A stretch of DNA of 11,071 nucleotides from Podila epigama (Eukaryota; Mortierellomycota; Mortierellomycetes; Mortierellales; Mortierellaceae): contig JAAAVE010000287.1 in the NCBI GenBank assembly GCA_015679605.1, positions 1 to 11,071 on the forward strand. The letters are read 5' to 3'. Position 1 is the stretch's first letter. Each line of letters starts with the position of its first letter. Made by a program: the position numbers and the translations under genes. The notes below the pieces were generated by a model, which was not told where the DNA came from, did not search any database, and saw only the letters and a program-made list of their open reading frames with translations. Below are positions 1 to 7,719 of the stretch, piece after piece.

Positions 1-18
1 TTTTTTTTTTTTTTTTTT
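1..18. repeat. poly(T) homopolymer at window edge
   Basis: An uninterrupted run of 18 T opens the window. It is low-complexity sequence of the kind that also occurs as A20 and T18 elsewhere here. No function can be assigned, and the run may reflect where an assembly or window was cut. Confidence 0.9.
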
Positions 19-581
19 GTATATTTGTCATTTCCCTGTTCAGAATTCAAGTTGTTTGAATCATAACCATTTGGAAACACATCAGCAACAACCTTCACCA
101 CCAAAAGTTGGTTCAGCGAGGTCAGTCACGAAGAAACAGACCACTATTGCGAACCAGAAAAATTAAAAACCAAGAGGGAAAAAAAAAATAATAAAAAAGT
201 CGATGACCAAAACAACACCAAGACGAAAGAAGCCTGAATCTCGAGTCCAAGAGTAAGAACAGACATCTTTTGAGCAGTCCAATGGAATGACAATGTGGCG
301 AGCAATGAGCAAATTAAAAAAGAAGAAAAGGCAGGAAAGAAGAAGGAGTGAGCATTCTTTGTGAGGGCGGAGGTCCATTGTGGTCATGAAGGTGACTCCA
401 TTTCAACAGTCTCTAACCAGTTTTTTTTATTGTCTTTCTACCAACAAAAAATAAAAAAAAAACAACTTTTCTACTTTTCTTTTTCCTTGTTTTCTTTCTC
501 GATTTCCTTCCTCACAAAAACAACCACACTTTTTCTATCATCCACCCTTTGAACATCGCATACACACGTTTATATCTTAGG
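19..581 (+). promoter_or_regulatory. upstream/5' leader region of the Rck2/Srk1-like kinase gene
   Basis: I see no convincing gene in this stretch. It is A-rich in its middle part and strongly pyrimidine-rich from about 420 to 550, as fungal promoters and leaders often are. I saw no clear TATA box. A reverse-strand frame at 163-387 is open only because the sequence is AT-rich; its product is phenylalanine/leucine-rich and resembles nothing I know. The sequence just before the kinase ATG ends in TATATCTTAG, which could be the acceptor of a 5'-UTR intron, with GTGAGG at 361 as one possible donor. RNA data would be needed to decide this. Confidence 0.5.
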
Positions 582-3500
582 ATGGCTCCGTTCTTTCAGC
601 AGATCAAACGTTTCATTAACAACAAGTCGAATAAGGATTCAAAGCAGCGTGATTCTGGAGCTGCTATCACCACGCACCCCTCCAATAGCACTGCACCTTC
701 CTCCTCCACCTCATCCTCACAAAGCTTGGCAACAACCATGAATCGCAAACAGAATGCAAACGCAAACCCTTCCGCGGCTTCTTCATCCACAACGGAGAGC
801 AAACATCAAAATCAAACTGGCCTTGTACACAGCCAGACCACCCAGGCCATTCACGTTACCTCACCGTCCAACAGCACACCTGCAAAGGACAACTTGCATG
901 CCAGTAACAACAACAACAACAGCAGCAGCAGCAGCAGCAACAATAACAATAACAACCCAGTCAACACTACTACTTTTGGACACAACAACAACACTGAGGC
1001 AGCCTCCAGAATGGTGGACGAGGTCAACAGGCAGCGCAGTCATCTTCCTTTCTACCCCGGACTTGAAAAGTTTCAGTTGATCGAGAAAATGGGCGAGTAA
1101 GTTCTCCACTCTTGTCAAAACACACACACACTCACTCACACATTAACAAGCATGTACACACAGAATATGCCGTTGAACAGAAGCATATTTGTCTATGCAC
1201 AATCGAACAATCGCACAACCACAGACGGACACAAAACACTCAAATGGGACAGTTGGACACGAGCAACAGCTCAGCTCGTCGAACATCATGCCTTAACTCG
1301 GACCACCTTGTTCCGAAAGTGATGTAACTATCACACCGACCAAATCGCCATTTTCTGTCAACTTCTTGTCAGCCCTTCCCCCTTTTCCGTCATCCTTTTT
1401 TCATTTTCATTTCCGTTTTTTTCGTGTTCCCAACAGCTCAAAAGTCTTTTGTCATTTTTTCCCTGACGTTTGCTGTTTTTTGTGCATGTTGACTTTCTTT
1501 GGTGTTGTGGACGTCATATCATGTTTGAAGGAGGTCGCTCGTCATCGTTTCACAAATTCATCTGCGGTTTTGCGATCCACTGTGTTGGCCCAGTATTGTA
1601 AATGACAGAGAGACAAGACACAAACACACGCACACACACCCCAAAAAAAAAAAAAAAAAAAATGCCTTGGCATTGGCATGAGCATGAATGAACTATAATC
1701 CAGTCAAGGTTAGGTTGACTTGAGCATGAACTAATGTTTATCATCTGTCATCTTTCTGTTTTCTTTTATCAAAATACTATAGTGGTGCATTCAGCAACGT
1801 ATTCAAGGCTAAGGATCTCAAGAATGACCGCATGGTTGCTATTAAGGTCGTCCGCAAATATGACATGAACGCCCAGGTTGGTTCTTTTTTTTCTTTCTTT
1901 TCTCTTCTTTTTTTTACGCCCATGCTTTGAACGTTTACAGCTTTGTTTGTTTGCTTGTTTGAAAAAGGCGGTGGTGGAATTATTCTTATTAAAAGCACGC
2001 TGTCTAAATGCCGAATGCGCTGACATCATCGTCATGATCACATTCATAACTTAGAATCGTCATCTCCACCGTGATATGAAGAAGAAGCCCCGCGTCACCG
2101 AGGTAATGTGTTTAGTCATCGTGTCATTGTCACCCCTCTTTTCTTCTCCTGTCTATCCCTTCACTGTACGCCGGAAACATTCAACCTCAATCTAACCAAT
2201 CATGTCGATACTGTCACCATGCCCTTGTTTATTGTAGAGAGCCAACATTTTGAAAGAAGTTCAGATCATGCGCCAACTGAAGCATCCAGGCATCATCGAG
2301 TTGTACGAGTTTTCAGAATCCGACGAATATTACTTTCTCGTCCTGGAACTGGCTCCTGGTGGTGAACTCTTCCACCGGATCGTCAAGTTGACCTACTTTT
2401 CTGAAGAACTTACTCGCCATGTCATTGTCCAAGTTGCTCAAGCAGTTCGATACCTTCACGAAGAAAAGGGCGTCATTCACCGAGATATCAAACCAGAAAA
2501 CATTCTCTTTGAGCCCATCCCCATCATTCCCTCACCACCCGGATGCAAGCCAGATGATGAAAAGGAAGACGAAGGCATCTTCCAGCCTGGTATCGGAGGT
2601 GGAGGAATTGGTCAGGTCAAGATTGCAGACTTTGGACTCTCCAAGGTTGTCTGGAACGAACAAACCATGACTCCTTGTGGTACCGTAGGCTATACCGCCC
2701 CCGAAATTGTCAAGGACCAACGCTATTCCAAATCAGTCGACATGTGGGCCATTGGTTGTGTCCTCTATACCCTGCTCTGTGGCTTCCCACCATTTTTCGA
2801 CGAGAGCATCCAAGCCCTGACAGAAAAGGTCGCCCGTGGCCAATACACCTTCTTGGAGCCTTGGTGGAACGATATCTCTGATTCAGGTAAACATCTTTTT
2901 GTCGTTTCACAGAAACTTGATATATATTTGCAATCGTTGCATTCGTATTCTGACCCATGAAAAACACTACACTACACTATAGTCAAGGATTTGATTACAC
3001 ACCTACTCTGTGTTGACCCCAACGAGCGATACACGATCGACCAGTTCCTTAATCATCCTTGGATCAAGGCTGGTCAACCCATCGCAGAAGCAAACACTGC
3101 CATTCCTGAGGTCTCCATGGCATCACCCCCAGCCGTTATTGAGAACAAGCTCCTCTCGAATGTGTATGCCATGACACCCACCTATGGAGGACCACAGACG
3201 CCACAAACCCCATACAAGCGACGAGCCGAGAACCCTCTTTCACCAGGCATTGGCCTTCGCGAAGTATTTGACGTTTCAAATGCTGTTCATCGTATGGAGG
3301 AAGAGTCGAACAATCGTCGAAATCGCCAGCAAGGACATGGGTTGCAACCCAACGATGCACTGAACACAACGACACGTCAGCGCCAAGCTTTTATGGATCA
3401 ACTACAGGAGGAAGAGGAGGAGGAGGAAGAGGAAGGATCACATTCTGATGACGGATCTGGAATGAGCGATGATGAGATTGCCTCAGGCGTCCATGATGTC

Positions 3501-3935
3501 CGTATCCGGACAAACAGTGAAAACTACCGCCAAGCGCATGAAAAGAGTCGACAAATCATGGCTCAGCGTCAAGAAGAATACCAGCGAGCACAGGAAGAGA
3601 TGGCAGCAGAGAAACAACAACAATACTTGAGAGAGACGCAAAAGGCTGGCCACCCAGTCATCATCCCAGCATCTACTAACAGCCAACCTCCAAGCCAGCG
3701 AGTCACCAATGTGAACAATAGTATGAGCAACATGGGCCGATCGAACAACACCATTAGCACCAGTACTTCAACCTCGACCATGGCCTCCACATCATCCAGC
3801 TCCACCACCCGCCGTCGCGGCGCTGGCTTTGAGTTAAATATCAACCACGCTACTCTATTGAACCGTCGTGCCAAGAACCATCCACCATTGCACTTGAATC
3901 AGCTCCCTGAAGCCTCACCAACCCTTGCCGTTTGA
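582..3935 (+). CDS. RCK2: Rck2/Srk1-type serine/threonine kinase (MAPK-activated, CaMK group)
   Basis: Exons by GT-AG joining are 582-1096, 1783-1876, 2055-2102, 2238-2886 and 2983-3935, giving 752 aa. Phases agree at every junction. The kinase domain spans about residues 163-463. Visible parts are the Gly loop GDGAFSNV (171-178, with D172 split by intron 1), VAIK Lys193, alpha-C Glu226, HRDIKPEN (D302), DFG (D350), the activation segment MTPCGTVGYTAPE (T364) and HPWI (460-463). The Rck2/Srk1 signature is an insert before DFG ending in EDEGIF-PGIGGGGIG. After the domain come five S/T-P sites (483, 500, 508, 511, 522), the family motif LREVFDVSNAVHRMEEE, a nine-Glu run, a predicted coiled coil (about 613-657) and a conserved-looking tail FELNINHATLLNRR. 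The family acts below stress MAPKs (Hog1/Sty1) in the oxidative and osmotic response. The S/T-P cluster suggests MAPK phosphorylation, by inference. The ATG at 582 was chosen because the frame upstream has only a TTG. The N-terminal 160 residues are low-complexity. Confidence 0.93.
906..956 (+). repeat. AAC/AGC trinucleotide repeat coding Asn-Ser-Asn tract
   Basis: There are five AAC codons, six AGC codons, then six AAC/AAT codons in frame. They encode N5-S6-N6 at residues 109-125 of the kinase N-terminal tail. The AAC and AGC arrays are nearly pure, so length variation between strains is likely. The region is outside the catalytic domain and presumably disordered. Confidence 0.9.
1097..1782 (+). 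other. long first intron (686 nt) of the kinase gene
   Basis: The donor is GTAAGT at 1097 and the acceptor is ACTATAG ending at 1782. The junction falls inside the Gly-loop codon GA|T. A branch-like CTAAT lies at 1731-1735. The other introns of this gene are 178, 135 and 96 nt, so this one is several times longer. It carries CA-rich tracts (about 1119-1141 and 1620-1640), an A20 run (1643-1662), a tandem TTGGCA (1667-1678) and a small hairpin flanked by a 10-nt direct repeat (1679-1730). Short open frames inside it are His/Thr-rich and follow from the CA repeats. I see no supported gene or RNA in it. Confidence 0.8.
1643..1662 (+). repeat. A20 homopolymer in kinase intron 1
   Basis: Twenty consecutive A residues follow a CA-rich stretch. 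The run could be simple slippage expansion or the tail of an old retroposed RNA. I found no flanking target-site duplication to support the second idea. Confidence 0.9.
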
Positions 3936-4006
3936 ATCAAAGAAATATTTCCATGATATCTAGCTATTTTTGTTCATGCTTTACATTCCCGTTACCAGCA
4001 TTTCTT

Positions 4007-4020
4007 TCCTGTAAAATAAA
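4007..4020 (+). terminator. poly(A) signal of the kinase gene (TCCTGTAAAATAAA)
   Basis: A canonical AATAAA hexamer at 4015-4020, preceded by TGTA, lies 80 nt after the kinase stop. The whole 14-mer recurs downstream of Hsp90 at 10171-10184. In animals TGTA upstream of AATAAA is a cleavage-factor binding element; its role here is inferred. The gap to the convergent TAF8 stop is only 125 nt, so the two 3' UTRs probably overlap. Confidence 0.65.
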
Positions 4021-4060
4021 AAAAAAAGATTACAAAACAAAAGAACAAGGTGTTGTATTA

Positions 4061-5762
4061 TCAAGAATCCATGTCCATGCTGACAAGTTTCATTCGGTGA
4101 TGACTCTCTTGCCGGAACCGCTTGTGGCTATCCTTGCCTTCCAACCCGCTCTGTTCCCTTCGTTGACGCCGCCTCTCTATGCGCCACTCTGCTTTGCTAT
4201 TAACGATATTGGGTGTGCCAACATTGCCGCTGTTGTTACTTAGGACACTAGGATTGCCGTCTTTGACAATTCCAGAATCTGTGAGTATTGATGAGGCAGT
4301 TGTATTGGGTTTGCTTCGAGAGTGCCCCGCCATGATCTCCCGCCTTTGTGTCACCCCAGATGCACTGATCTGCTGTTGCCTCTTGGCGCTCTCGTAATTG
4401 ACCACAGGCAAGATTTCCAGTTTGGCGAGTGCTCGCCGTTCGGATGCCTCAACCGAACTCATGCGCCCTGGTTTACTTGTCGCCACATCCAAATTCATAG
4501 GAGTTAACCCTGGTTCCTCTTTGACTACAACAGCATTCGCCAGATCTGATGACCCTAGTGCTACGGGTAGAATTTCCTGTTGGTACTGTTGGAGAGTATC
4601 CTTGTGTGCCTCCATGACGACCTTATTCTCTGCAGCCATCAATCGTTTTAGATTGGATTCGACCGATCTAGATTGTTCTGCATTAAGTTCTCGAATCTGC
4701 TGAGGATCTGTCGGTCTTTTGACATATACCTATCAGAAAAACAAAGAGTGCATTTTTGAGTCAGAATTTAGGCCCTGGATCATACGCCTTCGTTCAAACA
4801 TAAGGGAAGGGGCTGCCTTACCGGCGTCTGTCTAAAGGAGTGTTTGCTGGGGAAGGGTGGAAGATGATCTGGAACTGGTGTTCTGGCTGTAATTTTGTTG
4901 CCTGCAGCATCCTTGTTTTCTTCCTCATCACTGTCCGAGTTGTCTTCGATATCCGAGTCCAGTAGTAGAGTAGTCTCTTCCTCCTTCTTTATCGGTTCTG
5001 CAATTGTTTCTTCTGGCGGTCCACTCAACAATGGTCGTGCTATGTACAAAATATAAAGCGTGAAACAGGTTGACATTGAGCGATCTAAGAAATACTGACG
5101 ATACTCCTTGAAAAGTATGCAAATAGTCCAGATTCATTCCTTGTCCTCTCTTTCCATACCTGACTGAGTGGCCTTCTCGGCGTATTTCATAAGACCTCTT
5201 GTGGTCACGTTCATTTCCGAAAAGGCGTGTTGGAGATCGTGTACATTTGGTTGTGTGCGTCCTGCAAGTTCTGCGAAGGAATGTGAGATTCTGTACATTT
5301 GCTGGGTATCTACGATGGAAAGGGAAACAAAAAACACGTGTGAGTCACTAAAACCATTCCAGAGCAACACACACAACCTTTACTAGTCTCTCGTTTCTGC
5401 TTTCTTGACAACCTACAATTTTCAAGCGCGTTCGTCAGGGTGTACAACGCAGATGCAGTGATGCCTTCGAATCCCGCAGCAAGGGCAAGAATCGAAACGA
5501 TTTTCTGACAAGTGGCATCGGCGGTGACATTGTCCAGGAGATATTCTGATTGTGATGAAGGTGTCGCCCGTTGGTGATTATGTCCTGACTGCTTTGCCTT
5601 TGTCCGTTTGGTAGTTGATCCTGTTCGTGGTTGGGTTCGTGGTTGTGTGGTATTAAAAGTGGTATTATCAGGCATCGCAGTAGAGGAAGACGAGTCTATG
5701 GCGTCGGCTTGGATGGGAGTACCTCCCTGTTGCTCAGGGATGACAGCAATGATGTCGGACAT
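4061..5762 (-). CDS. TAF8: Transcription initiation factor TFIID subunit 8 (TAF8)
   Basis: Exons on the minus strand are 5762-5417, 5309-5160, 5039-4822 and 4729-4061, giving 460 aa. Introns are 107, 120 and 92 nt, all GT-AG, and all phases agree. The N-terminus is Ser/Thr/Pro-rich. A histone fold of the Bromo_TP type covers about residues 73-163 and contains the family-like string AELAGRTQPNVHDL; intron 1 interrupts it at ALEN|Y. An acidic Asp/Glu linker follows. Then comes the TAF8 C-terminal signature VPDHLPPFPSKHSFRQTPVYVKRP (about 221-244, cut by intron 3), and a basic C-terminal tail. TAF8 pairs with TAF10 through its histone fold and links TAF2 and other TAFs in the TFIID core at RNA polymerase II promoters. 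The ATG at 5762 (MSDII) is used because the upstream in-frame start is only GTG. Assignment rests on the histone fold and PEFP-like motif occurring in the right order. Confidence 0.87.
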
Positions 5763-5970
5763 GCCTATTCTCTTGCTTTTGTGTGTTGACAATGTTCCAA
5801 TGCTGAAGAGTGATGTGTGGAGGAGGGGGCACAAGAGAGTGGCGAAATTTTTTTGGTGGCTGGTCCCACAAGAGAATAAAAAAATGTGACGTCGACATCT
5901 CCTTTTAGTTTTTTGATCTCACAACAGCTAGTCCATCCTTCAACATACATCCTATCAACACACATTCGTC
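5763..5970. promoter_or_regulatory. divergent intergenic promoter, TAF8 / SmF
   Basis: The 208 bp between the two divergent start codons must hold both promoters or their leaders. It contains TGACGTC at 5887-5893, seven of eight bases of the ATF/CREB palindrome TGACGTCA, overlapping GTCGAC. I see no convincing TATA box for either gene. Regulation by a bZIP factor is inference from one motif. Confidence 0.6.
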
Positions 5971-6719
5971 ATGTCTGCTGTAAGTGGAGCATCAAGGCCC
6001 TGTTAGAGCTGGATGGATTGGTTTTATACAGGAAGCATATCAGGACAATATTGGCGCCATTTTCTTGTGCAAATGAGTATGAAAACCGTTTGGCTTTGAC
6101 TGGATTTCAGACGTTTTTCTCAGCAACAAAGCAAACACGTTGCCACTAGGAGTGTGTATCACAATTGGACAACTAGATATTCGAGTCGACAAGGATAGAA
6201 AATACTTTGGATATTGCGCTTTATTTACCCACTCCATTGTTACCGTGAGAGCAACTGATAGCAGTGAAAAGATGGCCTTTAAAATTCAACGGGCACTCTA
6301 CAGCTTTTCTGACACTTGTTTTTTTTATACCATTTGTGGCATTATCCAAACTAGTTCGTACCTGTCAACCCCAAGCCTTTCCTCAATGATCTCACTGGAA
6401 AGGCCGTCATGGTCAAGCTGAAGTGGGGACAGGAGTACAAGGGATTCCTGGTCTCTGTCGATTCCTACATGAACTTGCAGGTAATGGGTGGTTTATTTTG
6501 GTGTTAAGAATTGATCGTAGATGATACTTAGCTATCTTGTATTCTTGTACTAAATAAGCTCCTTGCTTTTCTTTTGCATTTCTTTTTTATTTTATTTATT
6601 CTATACTACAGCTTGCCAACACAGAAGAGTTTGTCGATGGCGCATCAACGGGCACATTGGGCGAGGTTTTGATTCGCTGCAATAATGTTTTGTACGTACG
6701 GGGAGCCGACGAAGAATAG
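5971..6719 (+). CDS. SMX3: Small nuclear ribonucleoprotein F (Sm protein F)
   Basis: Exons are 5971-5979, 6355-6480 and 6612-6719, encoding 80 aa. This is close to the usual 80-90 for SmF. Exon 1 encodes only Met-Ser-Ala before GTAAGT. Exon 2 opens with [16 protein letters not shown], the typical SmF start. It contains the Sm1 motif ([26 protein letters not shown]) and exon 3 contains the Sm2 motif [15 protein letters not shown]. The protein ends in a short acidic tail, ADEE. SmF assembles with SmE and SmG and then with the other Sm proteins into the heptameric ring on the U-rich Sm site of U1, U2, U4 and U5 snRNAs. Lsm6 is the nearest alternative, but NPKPFL together with [18 protein letters not shown] points to SmF. 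Introns are 375 and 131 nt; the first is long for this window. Confidence 0.96.
5980..6354 (+). other. first intron (375 nt) of the SmF gene
   Basis: The intron runs from GTAAGT directly after the third codon to an acceptor ending CTAG at 6354. It has a T8 tract near its 3' end. It is about three times the usual length in this window. I could not identify a C/D or H/ACA snoRNA in it. Frames overlapping it lack protein-like composition. Confidence 0.85.
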
Positions 6720-7046
6720 GAGATAGTATGAGTTCAGAGAATGCAAAAATGATGTTAAAATACACACAACCCACACCAGACATACAAAATATGATTGACC
6801 TTGCATTGTTTCGAGATGAAGTGGCTTAGATTTGACATAGACCACACACGCGTCTCGTTGATCCTGCATCACATCATCTCCATTGACACCCCCTTGTTCT
6901 GTTAGAACCTTTCCGCATCTTCAAGTTCATCAGTCAATCATCACTCGCCACAGACTTTTACAGAAACACATATAGCGAGAAACACACAGCTATACAAGAA
7001 AAAACAAAGAATCTATTCAACTTCAACAAACAAGAATCTCTTCATC
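6720..7046 (+). promoter_or_regulatory. SmF 3' region and promoter of the Ten1-like gene
   Basis: No gene is visible in these 327 bp. The only recognisable element is ACGCGT at 6848-6853, about 195 bp before the next ATG. This is the MluI cell-cycle box bound by MBF/DSC1-type factors in ascomycete yeasts. There is no canonical AATAAA for SmF; the nearest candidate is AAAATACA, about 36 nt after its stop. The last 100 bp are A/C-rich, as in a fungal 5' leader. Confidence 0.5.
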
Positions 7047-7379
7047 ATGACTACGAAACTGATTGCATTTTCGCCAGAACAACAACTATCATTGGCACCA
7101 TTGACATTGACCTCGTCATCATTCCTGAGCTACCTGCTGCACTACCAAAACGAGACAATCCGGGGTATCTCTGTGCGCCTCCCTGGCAATTTTGTGCATT
7201 TTTCGCTCTTGGCCAGTCAGGATATTGTCCCTAACAAGACCACGGTAGGGGACCTCAAGATGAAGGTCCTGAACGTCGTCTATGTCACGGACAAGTATGA
7301 GCGTGTCGACGAATGTGTGCTCTGCCAGATGGGGGTCCACGTTGACGGCCTACACGAACAGTTGCCAGACCATTTTTAG
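7047..7379 (+). CDS. small protein, possible CST telomere-capping subunit Ten1 (OB fold)
   Basis: This single-exon frame encodes 110 aa with an ATG in an A-rich leader and a TAG stop. Its composition is protein-like, with no low complexity, and neighbouring genes leave it its own intergenic spaces. I do not recognise it with certainty. The hydrophobic pattern suggests five strands and a C-terminal helix: SFLSYLLHYQ (25-34), IRGISVRL (38-45), NFVHFSLL (48-55), GDLKMKVLNVVYV (68-80), ECVLCQMGVHVDGLHEQL (89-106). The order, the VG-D/S turn before strand 4, and the last block (alternating hydrophobics, small residue, then D/P-L-HE-QL helix) resemble animal and fungal Ten1, the smallest CST subunit, which binds Stn1. 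The length (about 110-125 aa in the family) also fits. An MCB-like box upstream would suit a replication or telomere gene. Another OB-fold protein cannot be excluded. Coding status is more secure than function. Confidence 0.6.
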   Translation: MTTKLIAFSPEQQLSLAPLTLTSSSFLSYLLHYQNETIRGISVRLPGNFVHFSLLASQDIVPNKTTVGDLKMKVLNVVYVTDKYERVDECVLCQMGVHVDGLHEQLPDHF

Positions 7380-7449
7380 AATTTTCTTTTTTTAATACAC
7401 ACAACCAACAGAACGATCACAAGATAACAGATAAAACTCAACACTTGCA

Positions 7450-7454
7450 AGGGG
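7450..7454 (+). promoter_or_regulatory. STRE-like AGGGG upstream of Hsp90
   Basis: AAGGGGGG at 7449-7456 contains AGGGG, the stress response element core bound by C2H2 factors of the Msn2/4 type in yeasts. It lies 266 bp before the Hsp90 ATG, just upstream of the heat shock elements. A five-base motif is weak evidence on its own. Confidence 0.3.
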
Positions 7455-7502
7455 GGTTGTTGCCACTAACCTAATGATCACATGACCTTGTGACTGGTTA
7501 GA

Positions 7503-7547
7503 AGAAATTTCTGGTGTCGTATCGAAGCTTGAAGAACAAAAGAGAAA
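7503..7547 (+). promoter_or_regulatory. heat shock element cluster of the Hsp90 promoter
   Basis: HSF binds alternating nGAAn/nTTCn units. Here GAA (7504-7506) and TTC (7509-7511) form a perfect inverted pair. After a 10-bp gap come GAA (7524-7526), a TTG variant (7529-7531) and GAA (7534-7536), and one more GAA at 7544-7546. All units keep the same 5-bp register, which is the spacing expected for a gapped HSE. The cluster ends about 62 bp before the TATA box. HSF control of Hsp90 is established in fungi; occupancy here is inferred. Confidence 0.72.
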
Positions 7548-7608
7548 GAAAGGCGAGCCAATTGGCACCGCCCTCATCCACTGCTTACAACCACAATCAA
7601 GGCCAAGA

Positions 7609-7616
7609 TATAAAAA
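7609..7616 (+). promoter_or_regulatory. TATA box of the Hsp90 gene
   Basis: TATAAAAA lies 104 bp before the ATG and downstream of the heat shock elements. This is the arrangement expected for a strongly inducible gene. Confidence 0.7.
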
Positions 7617-7643
7617 CGCTTGCCCTTCCCGCGTCACCTTGGC

Positions 7644-7661
7644 TTTTTTTTTTTTTTTTTT
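7644..7661. repeat. T18 tract in the Hsp90 leader/core promoter
   Basis: Eighteen consecutive T residues lie between the TATA box and the ATG. Such poly(dA:dT) tracts exclude nucleosomes in fungi. Transcription probably starts near or just after this run, so it may also be partly in the 5' UTR. Confidence 0.85.
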
Positions 7662-7719
7662 CCCTCACTTTTTCTTTATCACACCCTTTCCCCCTCCACA
7701 GAAGAAAAACCAACACACC

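Noticed and set aside
163-387. Hydrophobic 74-codon frame on the minus strand near the left edge
   Set aside because: It is the complement of an A-rich stretch, so Phe and Leu dominate. It has no recognisable start context or domain.
1112-1327. His/Thr-rich frame inside kinase intron 1
   Set aside because: It begins in a CA repeat, lies between good splice sites, and has no protein-like conservation signal.
1318-1466. Possible C/D snoRNA in kinase intron 1 (GTGATGT and a later CTGA)
   Set aside because: The C-like box has a mismatch, the spacing to a D box is about 140 nt, and no terminal stem is visible.
1600-1740. SINE or processed retroposon ending in A20
   Set aside because: I found no target-site duplication around the A run and no RNA polymerase III promoter boxes upstream.
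3405-3480. Glu-run GAGGAGGAA array as a separate regulatory repeat
   Set aside because: It is in frame with the kinase and codes for an acidic segment typical of such tails.
5050-5137. Extra TAF8 exon (MNLDYLHTFQG) between exons 2 and 3
   Set aside because: A cassette here can be spliced only with a weak donor and breaks the phase into exon 3. Direct joining of 5160 to 5039 keeps the frame with a pyrimidine-rich acceptor.
5886-6421. Forward frames overlapping the SmF first intron
   Set aside because: They run through the intron and use GTG or other poor starts; the Sm fold is obtained only with the intron removed.
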